Shown: in pieces, positions 16,090-25,273 of the stretch
Layout of the letters: every line of letters begins with the position of its first letter
Position numbering within the stretch: position 1 is the first letter of the stretch
Origin: Caballeronia mineralivorans PML1(12)
Lineage (GTDB): Bacteria; Pseudomonadota; Gammaproteobacteria; Burkholderiales; Burkholderiaceae
Reading direction: 5' to 3'
DNA length: 62,222 bases
Assembly (NCBI RefSeq): GCF_001028175.1
Contig: NZ_AEJF01000134.1
Span: 1-62,222, forward strand
Made by a program: the position numbers and the translations under genes
Notes under the pieces: model-generated
What the model was told of the DNA's origin: nothing
Seen by the model: the letters and a program-made list of their open reading frames with translations, nothing else
Databases searched by the model: none

Positions 16090-16986
16090 TTAAACCAGCG
16101 GGCCGTCGGCCTGCTTGCGCCGGATCGCAACCAATATCGAACTGCCGACAATCAGCAGAATTCCCATCAGCGACACCATGCCGACAGTCTCACCCCAGGC
16201 CACATACCCAAATATCGCCGCCCAGACGATGCTGGTGTAGTTATACGGCGCGAGCGCGCTTGCATCGGCTTGTCGAAATGCCATGGTCAACAGCAGTTGC
16301 CCCGTGCCGGCCAGGATGCCAAGCAAGCCCATCAATGCCAGGGAATCTAGCGTCGGCGTCTGCCACGCGAAAAAGAGCGAAAGCCCGCTGACGAGTGCGC
16401 CAATCATCGTGAAGTAGAGCACGGTGACACTCGAATCGTTCGATGCGCGGATGCGTTTGATTTGCAGAATCGATAACGCCCCGAAAATCGCGCTCAACAC
16501 AAGCAGCACGGGACCAAGCCAACTCGTCTGGTCGCTGCTTGGACGAACGACCAGCAGCACGCCAATAAACCCTATCGCGGCGGCGCCCGCGTCGCGCCGT
16601 CTTAGCGTTTCCTTGAGAAGCAAGGGCGCCAGTACGATCACGAAGATGGTCTCCGAATAGACAATAGCCACCGCCTCGCTCAACGGCACGTAGGGCAACC
16701 CGGCGAAGAACAAGCCGAGTGCGCAAAGCAAGGTCACCGCGCGCAGCGTCTGCGCCGGAAAATCCAGTGTCCTTAAGCGCTCGGTCAGTGGTTTTCCTTG
16801 CATGCACATGGCAATGGCGGGCAGCAAGCCGAAGATCATCCGGAAGAACGTGATCTCGTTAGCGGGGTATTTCAGGCTTAGCGACTTTGCAAGTGCATCG
16901 ACCAATGCAAAGCAAAACATGGCGGCCAGGATTTGCGTGATGCTGCGCAGCGGCACCGCTCTGCTTTGGGCGATGGAAAGAGGCAT
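16090..16986 (-). CDS. DMT-superfamily (EamA) transporter
   Basis: A 298-aa inner-membrane protein with about ten hydrophobic helices arranged as two EamA repeats (about 15-145 and 155-285). The second repeat ends in the typical GYVAWGETVGMVSLMGILLI. The chain terminates in a basic cytoplasmic tail. EamA carriers usually export metabolites, and the substrate is unknown. It is transcribed alone on the minus strand and converges with the LysE gene. The start at 16986 is the natural ATG, and the 230 bp upstream carry the terminator of the next minus-strand operon. Confidence 0.87.
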   Translation of the reverse strand: MPLSIAQSRAVPLRSITQILAAMFCFALVDALAKSLSLKYPANEITFFRMIFGLLPAIAMCMQGKPLTERLRTLDFPAQTLRAVTLLCALGLFFAGLPYVPLSEAVAIVYSETIFVIVLAPLLLKETLRRRDAGAAAIGFIGVLLVVRPSSDQTSWLGPVLLVLSAIFGALSILQIKRIRASNDSSVTVLYFTMIGALVSGLSLFFAWQTPTLDSLALMGLLGILAGTGQLLLTMAFRQADASALAPYNYTSIVWAAIFGYVAWGETVGMVSLMGILLIVGSSILVAIRRKQADGPLV

Positions 16987-17183
16987 AGTGATTCACGGTC
17001 GGAAGGGAAACGCGGAGGTCCGCGTAGCTTATCACCGGACGACCGTATGTCAGATGATGCTTTTGCTCACGCTATTGATTAAAAACGACGAGGGTTTTTG
17101 AGTCGTGGCGGATTAAATCACCTTGGTGACGGCTTAAGACATTCCTCTTTAACGGGGCTGTGCTTAGCCGGATTCGCTTAGGG

Positions 17184-17206
17184 TAAAAAGAAAACCGAAC
17201 GGTTTT
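17184..17206 (-). terminator. Intrinsic terminator of the aminotransferase-to-CaiB operon
   Basis: On the minus strand AAAACCG-TT-CGGTTTT forms a perfect 7-bp stem followed directly by CTTTTT. It lies 13 bp past the CaiB stop. This is the clearest rho-independent terminator in the window. Confidence 0.8.
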
Positions 17207-17218
17207 AATCACGGTACC

Positions 17219-18448
17219 TTAGACCGTTACATCGCTCGAGAGAATGGCGCCTTCTTCCTTTAGCGCGTGGATACGTTCATCGGAGAAACCGTATTCCCGC
17301 AGCACTTCCGATGTGTGTTGACCGAGCAGCGGCGCGGGCACGGGCGATTGCGTACGGCCCTCGGAGAAGTGGATCGGCAGACCCAGACCGCGCATGCGCC
17401 CCGCAACCGGATGCGTCGTCTCCACAATCATTCCGCGCGCGATCGCTTGTTCGTGCGCGACTGCTTCGGGCACGCCGAGCACCGGTCCCGAAGGCAGGCC
17501 GATTGCATCGAATGCCGCGAGCCATTCATTCGTCGTCCGCTCGACAAGCCGCACGGTCAGGATTTCGACAAGCTCGCCACGATGCTGCAACCGTCCAGCG
17601 TTGGTCTTGAAACGCTCATCGTCGGCGAGACCCGAAATATCCAGTGCACCCACCAGACGCTCGTAATTGCTCTGATTCGCCGCGCCGATATTGACCCACC
17701 CGTCGCGTGTCCGGAACGCCTGATATGGCGCGCTCGTTGGATTAGCCGAGCCAGCCTTGGGCAACACCGTGCCGTCGGCGAAGTAGTTGGCGAAGGCCCA
17801 GTACATCTGCTGCAAACCCGCTTCGAAAAGCGACGTGTCCACCATCTGGCCCAGCTCGGTCCGCTGCTTGCCGGCGTAGGCCGCGCAGATTCCGAGCGCG
17901 GCGAGAATGCCTGCGTTGATATCGGTGACGGGCGAGCCTGCCTTGATCGGCGCCTGACCGGGTTCGCCGGTCATGCTCATGAGGCCGCTCATGCCCTGCG
18001 CGATCAGGTCGAAACCGCCTTTGTCGGCCATCGGTCCGCTGCGGCCAAATCCGGAAATCGCGCAATAGATCAAGCCGGGATTCTCGGCCTTGAGCGCTTC
18101 ATAACCCATGCCGAGTTTTTCCATCGTGCCGCGCCGGTAGTTCTCCGTGACTACGTCTGCGGTGGCCAGCATTTTGCGCAGCACTTCGCGGCCGCCCTCG
18201 GTCTTGAGGTTGATTGCGACGCCGCGCTTATTGCGGTTCACGATCATGAACGACGCCGACTCGCCGCCTTCCAAAATAGGTGCGAAGCGGCGGCAATCGT
18301 CTCCGCCTGGAATCTTCTCGACCTTGATGACATCGGCGCCCATGTCGGCGAGCATCATTCCGCAGATGGGGCCGGACATGATGTGAGCGAGTTCGATGAC
18401 GCGCATGCCCGCAAGCGGACCTTTGCTGCGTGTTTCTGTTTCGAGCAT
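17219..18448 (-). CDS. CaiB/BaiF family (class III) CoA-transferase
   Basis: A 409-aa enzyme that moves CoA between carboxylic acids through an aspartyl anhydride. The nucleophilic Asp is in GGFDLIAQG (about 144). The N-terminal ELAHIMSGPICGMMLADMGADVIKVE and the segment NRNKRGVAINLK are family hallmarks. The start at 18448 lies one base past the enoyl-CoA hydratase stop, so the two are tightly coupled. The frame extends upstream inside the hydratase gene but without support. It is the last gene of the operon. Donor and acceptor acids are unknown. Confidence 0.9.
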   Translation of the reverse strand: MLETETRSKGPLAGMRVIELAHIMSGPICGMMLADMGADVIKVEKIPGGDDCRRFAPILEGGESASFMIVNRNKRGVAINLKTEGGREVLRKMLATADVVTENYRRGTMEKLGMGYEALKAENPGLIYCAISGFGRSGPMADKGGFDLIAQGMSGLMSMTGEPGQAPIKAGSPVTDINAGILAALGICAAYAGKQRTELGQMVDTSLFEAGLQQMYWAFANYFADGTVLPKAGSANPTSAPYQAFRTRDGWVNIGAANQSNYERLVGALDISGLADDERFKTNAGRLQHRGELVEILTVRLVERTTNEWLAAFDAIGLPSGPVLGVPEAVAHEQAIARGMIVETTHPVAGRMRGLGLPIHFSEGRTQSPVPAPLLGQHTSEVLREYGFSDERIHALKEEGAILSSDVTV

Positions 18449-18449
18449 T

Positions 18450-19232
18450 TCAACGCCCCTTGAATTCCGGTTTGACCTTATCGAGGAAGGCCTGATAACC
18501 CGTACGAAAATCTTCCGTACCGAAGCACGCAAAACCTTCGTCGCGTTCCTCGGCCGTTAGCGGCGCCGGGTTCATTGCGCGCTTCACGAACTGCTTGTGC
18601 CAGCGCGCGACGAGCGGCGCACCGTCGGCAATCCGGCGCGCTGTGGCTAGCGTTTCTGCGGTGACCTGATCGTCGGCGACGACCCGCGTGACGAGTCCTT
18701 TGGCAAGCGCTTCTTGCGCGCCGAAAATGCGCCCTTCCAGCAAGATTTCGAGCGCGACGGCGGGACCCGCGAGTTGCACGAGGGCATCAAGTTCCGCGTG
18801 CGCCATCACGAGGCCAAGGTTCTTGATCGGCACGCCAAAGCGGCTGGATTCCCCGCAGATGCGCAGATCGCACATGGCCGCAATTTCGAGCCCACCGCCC
18901 ACGCAGATGCCGTGAATCATGGCGACGATCGGATGCCGGCATGCGCCAAGCGATGAAAGCGTGCGATGCATGATCGCGCCATACGCGCGGGCTTGTTCGA
19001 CGTTGGAGCGATCGGTCTGAAACTCGGCTATGTCGTTGCCCGGCGAGAAGGCTTTCTCGCCGGCGCCGCGCAGGATGATGCAGCGGATGGAATCATCGGC
19101 GGAGAGCGCTTCGATGTTTTCGCCCAGCGACTGCCATAACGGCTTGGTCATGGCGTTGAGCTTCGCGGGCCGATCGATGACAACGGTCGCGATGAAATCA
19201 TCGCGTTCGATCAAGATGGATGGTTCAGCCAC
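18450..19232 (-). CDS. Enoyl-CoA hydratase/isomerase family protein
   Basis: A 260-aa crotonase-fold enzyme acting on an acyl-CoA. The oxyanion-hole segments are SPGNDIAEF (about 62-70) and GICVGGGLEIAAMCDLRI (about 104-121). The C-terminal helix region ends in GYQAFLDKVKPEFKGR. Members hydrate, isomerise or cleave CoA thioesters, and the sequence does not decide which. It sits between the MFS transporter (59 bp) and the CoA-transferase (1 bp), so the transferase probably makes its substrate. Confidence 0.9.
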   Translation of the reverse strand: MAEPSILIERDDFIATVVIDRPAKLNAMTKPLWQSLGENIEALSADDSIRCIILRGAGEKAFSPGNDIAEFQTDRSNVEQARAYGAIMHRTLSSLGACRHPIVAMIHGICVGGGLEIAAMCDLRICGESSRFGVPIKNLGLVMAHAELDALVQLAGPAVALEILLEGRIFGAQEALAKGLVTRVVADDQVTAETLATARRIADGAPLVARWHKQFVKRAMNPAPLTAEERDEGFACFGTEDFRTGYQAFLDKVKPEFKGR

Positions 19233-19291
19233 ATCGTCTCCTGGAGCAAGAAATAACCGCTTCCGGCGCGATCGCGCTTCTAAACAAGCTT

Positions 19292-20590
19292 CTAAACAAA
19301 CTTCCGCTCCGGCTCCGCGCCCTTCTTTCCTTCAGCACCGGCAGCAACGTCATCCAGCGCCCGGTCTGGCCGCATGGTGAACGAAAGCACAATCCCGACA
19401 ACCATCAAGATCATGGACACCGTGAAAGGCAGATTCCAGTTCCCGGTCCGGTCGATCAGGAACCCGCCGACAACCGGGCTAATAATCGCGGCGAGCGCAG
19501 AACCCGAATTCATGATTCCGCTAGCGGTGCCCGCGTGTTTCGGCGCGATGTCCATAGGCACGGCCCACATCGGTCCGATTGTCATCTCGTTGAAGAAGAA
19601 CCCACCGCTCAGGCACGCCGCGGCCAAGGTGATCGACATGTTGGAAACCAGCATGATGGGCGCAAGCGAAAGCAGCGTCAGGAACATGCAGACACCGACC
19701 ATCACATTGCGAGCCAGGCGGATGTTCCCGCTGCGCCGCAGGATGCGATCTGTCACTGATCCGCCGAGCCAGTCGCCAAGCACGCCGGCAAAGAAAACAC
19801 CCGAAGCGAACAACGCCGACTTCCCTAACTCCATGTGATAGTTGTGGAGAAAGTACTGCGGAATCCAGCCAAGGAAGAGCCACAGCACCCAGCCGTAGCA
19901 GAAGTACACGGCGGTCACGGGGGCCATCCGTCCCAGCAGTGCACGCCACGGCACGGGCACGCGCTGCTTGACTCCGGAGAACGACGAAAGCGTGGCGCAC
20001 TCGTCGGCGGTAATGCTCTTATGCTCGCGCGGGTTATCGCGGAAATAGAAGATCCACACAACCGCCCACAAAAAGCTGATAACCCCCGTCACGATAAAAG
20101 CACCACGCCAGCTCGTGGCAATCATCAACCAGACGATCAACGGCGGCGCCACGGCGTTACCGATGCGCGATGCGGCATGTGTGGTCCCTTGCGCGAAACC
20201 GCGCTTATCGGCGGGCATCCAGTTCGACATGGCGCGGGTAGCGGTGGGGAACGTTGCCCCTTCGCCCAGCCCGAGCAACAAGCGCGCGATGATCAGCGAT
20301 ACGAACCCGCCGGCCAGCCCGGTCATCACCGTGGCTGCCGCCCAGATCACAGCGCAGACGGTGAGCGTCCGTCGCGGCCCGAACCGGTCGCCCACCCATC
20401 CGCCAATAATCTGGAACACGAGATACGGATAGGCAAACGCCGAAAAAACAAAGCCGATCTCCGTATGCGACAAGTGCAGTTCCGCGCCGAACTGCGAGGC
20501 GGCGGTACTGACGTTGACACGGTCGACATAGGTAATGAAATACATTGCGCACAGCAACAACAGAACGCGCGTCGTAGCTCGACGGAACAT
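19292..20590 (-). CDS. MFS transporter, anion:cation symporter (ACS) type
   Basis: A 432-aa inner-membrane carrier with 12 predicted helices. The opening VLLLLCAMYFITYVDRVNVSTAA and the loop GWVGDRFGPRRTLT match the ACS branch (hexuronate, tartrate, phthalate). The start is ambiguous between adjacent ATGs at 20593 and 20590; AAGGAG spacing favours 20590. It lies in the middle of the minus-strand operon and is the likely uptake route for its substrate, probably an organic acid. Confidence 0.88.
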   Translation of the reverse strand: MFRRATTRVLLLLCAMYFITYVDRVNVSTAASQFGAELHLSHTEIGFVFSAFAYPYLVFQIIGGWVGDRFGPRRTLTVCAVIWAAATVMTGLAGGFVSLIIARLLLGLGEGATFPTATRAMSNWMPADKRGFAQGTTHAASRIGNAVAPPLIVWLMIATSWRGAFIVTGVISFLWAVVWIFYFRDNPREHKSITADECATLSSFSGVKQRVPVPWRALLGRMAPVTAVYFCYGWVLWLFLGWIPQYFLHNYHMELGKSALFASGVFFAGVLGDWLGGSVTDRILRRSGNIRLARNVMVGVCMFLTLLSLAPIMLVSNMSITLAAACLSGGFFFNEMTIGPMWAVPMDIAPKHAGTASGIMNSGSALAAIISPVVGGFLIDRTGNWNLPFTVSMILMVVGIVLSFTMRPDRALDDVAAGAEGKKGAEPERKFV

Positions 20591-20791
20591 CATCGTCTCC
20601 TTGATTAGTGCGTGCTTCATCACGACGCCCACGGGCGCCTAAAGCGAACTGCATCTGAAACGTCGATAAGGCTTTACTGAATGGGCGTTAAAGAGATGTG
20701 TCGAATCCTGGGTCTGCGCGGTCGTGCCATGCTTGTCTCCTGTTCGCGGAACGTGAGCCCATCCGCTGTTTATGTGAATCCCTGCGCGTCG

Positions 20792-23700
20792 CTAATCTTT
20801 TAGCGCCGATGCCAATACCTGGGCGACATGCAGCGCCTTCGTGTTCGTGCCGTCGGCTATCTGATGACGGCAACTCGTGCCGTCAGCGACGATCACGGCG
20901 TCCTGCGCCCGGCGTACGGCCGGCAGCAGCGACAACTCCGCCATCGCCTTCGATGCTTCGTAGTGCTCGGCTTCATAACCGAAGCTTCCGGCCATGCCGC
21001 AACACGACGATTCGACCACCGACACATCGAGTTGGGGGATCCAGCCGAGCACGGCCTGCACGGGACGAAACACATCGAAGGCTTTTTGATGGCAATGGCC
21101 GTGAACCAGCGCCTTCGGCTGAACGAGGGGTTTCAAGGAAAGCTTCAGCCGTCCCGCTTCTTTCTCGCGAACCAGGAACTCTTCGAACAAGAACGAGGAT
21201 TGCGAGAGCTTGCGGGCTTCGTCGCCATAACCGTAGTCGAGGAATTCATCGCGGAAAGAAAGCAGGCACGAGGGTTCGAGCCCGACGATGGGCACACCGC
21301 GTTCCAAGTAAGGCCGCAGCGTGTCCAGCGTGCGGCGCGCTTCGGCCTTCGCTTCGTCGACCCGTCCCGCCGACAGGAACGTGCGTCCGCAACATAGCGG
21401 CCGTTCGCCCGCCTTCACATTAAAATAAACCGTGTAACCGGCCGCTTCCAGCACGCGCTGAGCGGCGCGGGCGTTGTCGGGTTCCACGTAGTTGTTGAAG
21501 GTATCGACGAAAAGCAGCACTTCCTTGTCAACCGGGTTGGGTGATGAGGGCTGCGCGGCCGTCGATAAAAACGACTTCAGGAAGCGCGGAAACGAGCGCT
21601 GCGGCGCAAGGCCAAGGCGCGTTTTCAACCAGCCCGCGAAGCGCGGCAAACGTTCCACCGATCCGAGCAACGACGGCACGCGGCTCGCATACGGTGCGTA
21701 ACGCGGCAGGAATGCGACCAGCCGGTCACGCATGCGCAGGCCGTTCCTCGCAGTCCACGCCGCACGCGCTTCGATCTTGATCTTCGCCATATCGACGCCG
21801 GTCGGGCAATCGCGCTTGCAGCCCTTGCACGAGACGCAGAGGTCCAGCACGTCCTTCACGTCCTGGCTCGCAAGGCCGTCTTCGCCGAGTTGTCCGCTGA
21901 TCGCGAGCCGCAGCGTATTCGCGCGGCCTCGCGTGACATGCTGTTCGTCCTTGGTGATGCGATAGCTCGGGCACATCGTGCCTGCATCGAACTTGCGGCA
22001 ATGGCCGTTGTTGTTGCACATCTCGACGGCCTTCGCGAGACCGCGGGTGCGATCGTTGCCCGTTCCCGGCGCGGTCTCTACTCCGGTCAACGGATCGCGT
22101 GTCACGTTCCATCGCGACCAGTCGAGTTGCGTCTTTAACTCACGCTCGCGGTAGCTCGGCGGGAAACGAAAGTTCGTCGCGTCGTCCATCTTCGGCGGAT
22201 TCACGATGCGATCCGGACTCATGCGATTCTCGGGATCGAACAGCGTCTTGATCTCGCGGAACGCAGCGTTGATGCGCGGTCCGTATTGCCACGCAACCCA
22301 TTCGCCGCGACACAAGCCATCGCCGTGTTCACCCGAATAAGCGCCCTTGTATTCGCGCACCAATGCCGATGCTTCTTCCGCAATCGCCCGCATCTTCTGC
22401 GCGCCCGTGCGACGCATATCGAGAATCGGCCGCACGTGCAGCGTCCCGACGCTCGCGTGTGCGTACCAGGTGCCTTCGGTATGGTGCTTGTGGAAGACCT
22501 CGGTAAGACGCGTGGTGTACTGCGCCAGATGTTCGAGCGGCACGGCGCAATCTTCGATGAACGATACTGGCTTGCCGTCGCCCTTCATGCTCATCATGAT
22601 GTTGAGGCCAGCCTTGCGCACTTCCCACAACGCTTTTTGTTGCGCGGCATCGGGCATCTCGACCACCGAACCGGGCAAACCGAGATCGCCCATCAGCTCC
22701 ACGAGTTGCGCGAGCTTCGCGACTTGCACGGCCTTGTCAGCACCGGCGAATTCGACCAGCAACACGGCTTGCGGTTGACCAACGAGCGCCTGTTCGATCA
22801 CCGGACGGAACGCGGGATTGGACATCGACAGATCGATCATCGTGCGGTCGACCAGTTCGACCGCAACCGGTCCCAGCTTGACGATGTGCTGCGTCATGTC
22901 CATTGCGTCGTAGAACGTCGGGAAGTTCACGACGCCGAGCGTCTTGTGCTCAGGCAACGGCCACAGCTTCAGCGTGAGTTGCCGGCTGAATGCGAGCGTG
23001 CCTTCGGAGCCCACCAGCAACTGCGCGAGATTCGGTTCGCCGTCGGCGCTGAAGGGCAAGGGGCTTTGGCAATCGAAGAGATCGATGTTGTAGCCTGCAA
23101 CACGCCGCAGCACCTTCGGCACCTGCTCGCGGATTTCGTCGCGTTCACGTTGTGCGATGCGCTGCACGCCTTCCACCAGCAAGCGTGTGCGGGGGTCGGA
23201 TGACATTGCGTGCAATGCGGCGAATGTAGCTTGATGACCATCGGCCAACACGGCGTCGATCGAGTCCACGTTATGGACCATGATCCCGTATTCCATTGAC
23301 CGCGAACCGCACGAGTTGTTGCCCGCCATGCCGCCGATCGTGCATTGCGCGCTGGTCGAGACATCGACGGGAAACCACAAGCCATGCGGTTTCAGCCACG
23401 CGTTCAGATGATCGAGCACCACGCCCGGCTCCACCGTCACCGTGCGCGCTTCACGGTCGAAGTGGACGATGTTGTTGAGCCACTTGCTTGTATCGATAAC
23501 CAGCGCCTCGCCAATCGTCTGCCCGCACTGGCTCGTCCCCGCACCGCGTGCAAGCACGGGCACGCCGGCGTCGCGTGCAATCTCCAGAGCGAGCAGCAAG
23601 TCGGCCTGATCCTTCGGCACAACTGCGCCCAGCGGCATGATCTGGTAGATCGATGCATCCGTCGCGTAGCGTCCACGCGCCGCACGGTCGAACAGCACAT

Positions 23701-23812
23701 CGCCCTTCAACTCGCGGCGCAGACGCGTAGCCAGCGGCGACAGCGTGGCACGCGCCGAAGCCGGCATCAGGTGGATGGGCTGGACGAGTGCTTCGGAAGA
23801 TTTAGTCAGCAT
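20792..23812 (-). CDS. FAD-linked dehydrogenase with iron-sulfur domains (YdiJ-like, D-2-hydroxyacid)
   Basis: A 1006-aa fusion. It has a PCMH-type FAD-binding domain (about 60-250; VPVLARGAGTSQCGQT), an FAD-linked oxidase C-terminal domain (about 290-560), 4Fe-4S motifs (CNNNGHCRK near 600; CVSCKGCKRDCPTG near 670) and two CCG-type domains (LCCGRTFLSAG near 815; SSCCGMAGSFG near 945). E. coli YdiJ has the same layout and similar length and oxidises D-2-hydroxyglutarate; D-lactate or glycolate are alternatives. It follows the aminotransferase by 75 bp in the same operon. Confidence 0.88.
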   Translation of the reverse strand: MLTKSSEALVQPIHLMPASARATLSPLATRLRRELKGDVLFDRAARGRYATDASIYQIMPLGAVVPKDQADLLLALEIARDAGVPVLARGAGTSQCGQTIGEALVIDTSKWLNNIVHFDREARTVTVEPGVVLDHLNAWLKPHGLWFPVDVSTSAQCTIGGMAGNNSCGSRSMEYGIMVHNVDSIDAVLADGHQATFAALHAMSSDPRTRLLVEGVQRIAQRERDEIREQVPKVLRRVAGYNIDLFDCQSPLPFSADGEPNLAQLLVGSEGTLAFSRQLTLKLWPLPEHKTLGVVNFPTFYDAMDMTQHIVKLGPVAVELVDRTMIDLSMSNPAFRPVIEQALVGQPQAVLLVEFAGADKAVQVAKLAQLVELMGDLGLPGSVVEMPDAAQQKALWEVRKAGLNIMMSMKGDGKPVSFIEDCAVPLEHLAQYTTRLTEVFHKHHTEGTWYAHASVGTLHVRPILDMRRTGAQKMRAIAEEASALVREYKGAYSGEHGDGLCRGEWVAWQYGPRINAAFREIKTLFDPENRMSPDRIVNPPKMDDATNFRFPPSYRERELKTQLDWSRWNVTRDPLTGVETAPGTGNDRTRGLAKAVEMCNNNGHCRKFDAGTMCPSYRITKDEQHVTRGRANTLRLAISGQLGEDGLASQDVKDVLDLCVSCKGCKRDCPTGVDMAKIKIEARAAWTARNGLRMRDRLVAFLPRYAPYASRVPSLLGSVERLPRFAGWLKTRLGLAPQRSFPRFLKSFLSTAAQPSSPNPVDKEVLLFVDTFNNYVEPDNARAAQRVLEAAGYTVYFNVKAGERPLCCGRTFLSAGRVDEAKAEARRTLDTLRPYLERGVPIVGLEPSCLLSFRDEFLDYGYGDEARKLSQSSFLFEEFLVREKEAGRLKLSLKPLVQPKALVHGHCHQKAFDVFRPVQAVLGWIPQLDVSVVESSCCGMAGSFGYEAEHYEASKAMAELSLLPAVRRAQDAVIVADGTSCRHQIADGTNTKALHVAQVLASALKD

Positions 23813-23837
23813 CGGCGTCTGCGCGCGGTTGATTTAT

Positions 23838-23865
23838 AGGAGCGATCAAGCAGGAGCGATCAAGC
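23838..23865. repeat. Tandem 14-bp duplication between aminotransferase and dehydrogenase genes
   Basis: AGGAGCGATCAAGC occurs twice head to tail in the 75-bp spacer just upstream of the dehydrogenase start. It may be a recent slippage duplication or a pair of regulatory half-sites. Confidence 0.7.
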
Positions 23866-23887
23866 TTGCTGCAGGTCCCGCTTCGCG

Positions 23888-25108
23888 TCACGCCGCCGCT
23901 CTTAACACCGGCGCTGCCGTGTGGCTCGTCAAGTAGTCCATCGCCGCGAGGACACCGCTGCCGGCGAGCTTCACGCCCGACAACTTGAGGCCCATTTCGC
24001 ATCCTGTGAGGGTGGCCATCAGCGTGAGGTCGTTGCAGTCTCCCAAGTGCCCGATGCGGAACATGCGGCCTTTGAGCTTGCCGAGACCGGTGCCGAGCGA
24101 CATATCGAATGTCTCGTAGATGGTCTTGCGGATCGCGTCCGCGTCCACACCCTCAGGCGTCATCACGCCCGTCAGCACCGGCGAATACACGGCTGGGTCG
24201 GCGCATTGAATTTCGAGTCCCCACGCGTTAACAGCCGCCCGGCAAGCCGCGGCCAACCGTTGATGGCGAGCGAACACTTGATCGAGGCCTTCGTCGCCGA
24301 TCATCTCGAGTGCTTCCGACAAGCCGTACAACAAATTGGTGTTCGGCGTGTACGGCCAGTACCCGCTCTTGTTCATCTCGATGATCTCGTCCCACGCCCA
24401 GAACGCGCGCGGCAGCTTCGCATCCTTGCTCGTCTTCAGCGCCTTCTGCGAGACCGCGTTGAAGCTGATCCCCGGCGGCAGCATCAAGCCTTTTTGCGAG
24501 CCGGACACGGTGACATCGACGCCCCATTCGTCATGCCGGTAATCCGCGGACGCAAGGCCGGAAATCGTATCGACGAGAAAAAGCGCCGGATGCCCCGCCG
24601 CATCGATCGCGCGGCGCACCGCTGCGATATCCGACGTGACGCCAGTCGAGGTTTCGTTATGCACCACGCAGACCGCCTTGATCGTGTGCTGCGTGTCTTC
24701 ACGCAAACGGGCTTCGATCATGTCCGCCTGCACACCGCGCCGCCATCCCTCGATGCCCGGGAGGCCCAGGAATTCCGGCTTCAGCCCGAGGTTTTCGGCC
24801 ATCTTTTTCCAGAGCGTCGCGAAGTGACCGGTCTCGAACATCAGCACGGTGTCGCCAGGGCTCAGCGTGTTGCAAAGCGCCGCTTCCCACGCGCCCGTGC
24901 CCGAGGACGGATAGATAATCACCGGCTGCGCCGTCTTGAAGATCGCCTTGATGCCATCCAGGACCTTCAGCCCCAACGCACCGAATTCCGGCCCGCGATG
25001 GTCGATTGTCGGGTAACTCATTGCCCGCAGGATGCGGTCGGGCACCGGGCTCGGACCCGGAATCTGCAGGAAATGGCGACCAGCGGGATGGAAGTCGAGC
25101 TTCAACAT
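23888..25108 (-). CDS. Class V aminotransferase (serine/alanine-glyoxylate type)
   Basis: A 406-aa PLP enzyme. The PLP lysine is in SGSQKGLMLPPG (about 200), and the cofactor-binding segments YPSSGTGAWEAAL and DTISGLAS precede it. The N-terminal FLQIPGPSPVPDRIL is typical of serine-glyoxylate/alanine-glyoxylate aminotransferases, which convert glyoxylate to glycine. The start at 25108 has AAGGAC; an extension of nine codons upstream would run through the operator. It is the first gene of the operon and is divergent from the GntR/FCD regulator, with a perfect palindrome 15 bp before its start. Confidence 0.9.
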   Translation of the reverse strand: MLKLDFHPAGRHFLQIPGPSPVPDRILRAMSYPTIDHRGPEFGALGLKVLDGIKAIFKTAQPVIIYPSSGTGAWEAALCNTLSPGDTVLMFETGHFATLWKKMAENLGLKPEFLGLPGIEGWRRGVQADMIEARLREDTQHTIKAVCVVHNETSTGVTSDIAAVRRAIDAAGHPALFLVDTISGLASADYRHDEWGVDVTVSGSQKGLMLPPGISFNAVSQKALKTSKDAKLPRAFWAWDEIIEMNKSGYWPYTPNTNLLYGLSEALEMIGDEGLDQVFARHQRLAAACRAAVNAWGLEIQCADPAVYSPVLTGVMTPEGVDADAIRKTIYETFDMSLGTGLGKLKGRMFRIGHLGDCNDLTLMATLTGCEMGLKLSGVKLAGSGVLAAMDYLTSHTAAPVLRAAA

Positions 25109-25122
25109 GATGCGTCCTTTGA

Positions 25123-25138
25123 ATTTTGCATGCAAAAT
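25123..25138. promoter_or_regulatory. Perfect 16-bp palindromic operator ATTTTGCATGCAAAAT
   Basis: Perfect dyad 15 bp upstream of the aminotransferase ATG. A near copy (TTTTG-AATG-CAAAA) overlaps the start codon of the divergent GntR/FCD regulator, so the palindrome is the probable site of that regulator. FCD-type GntR proteins typically bind such short palindromes. Confidence 0.72.
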
Positions 25139-25259
25139 ACTTTAGCGCAGCGTTGCGACGACTCAAAGCGTTAAATGCGTGTTTTGCTTAGGTGAAAACC
25201 CGTCCCTCCTATTTTGTGAGGGTCGTACGGTAAAATCGCGTCAACAGAATGATTCGAGG

Positions 25260-25273
25260 TTTTGAATGCAAAA
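25260..25273. promoter_or_regulatory. Second operator copy overlapping gntR start codon
   Basis: TTTTG-AATG-CAAAA, differing at one central base from the inner 14 bp of the perfect palindrome 136 bp away. The ATG of the regulator is inside it, so binding would block transcription or initiation: probable negative autoregulation. Confidence 0.6.

Noticed and set aside
17267..18463. 398-codon open frame opposite the CaiB gene
   Set aside because: Antisense to a well-conserved enzyme; no recognisable domain or ribosome site.
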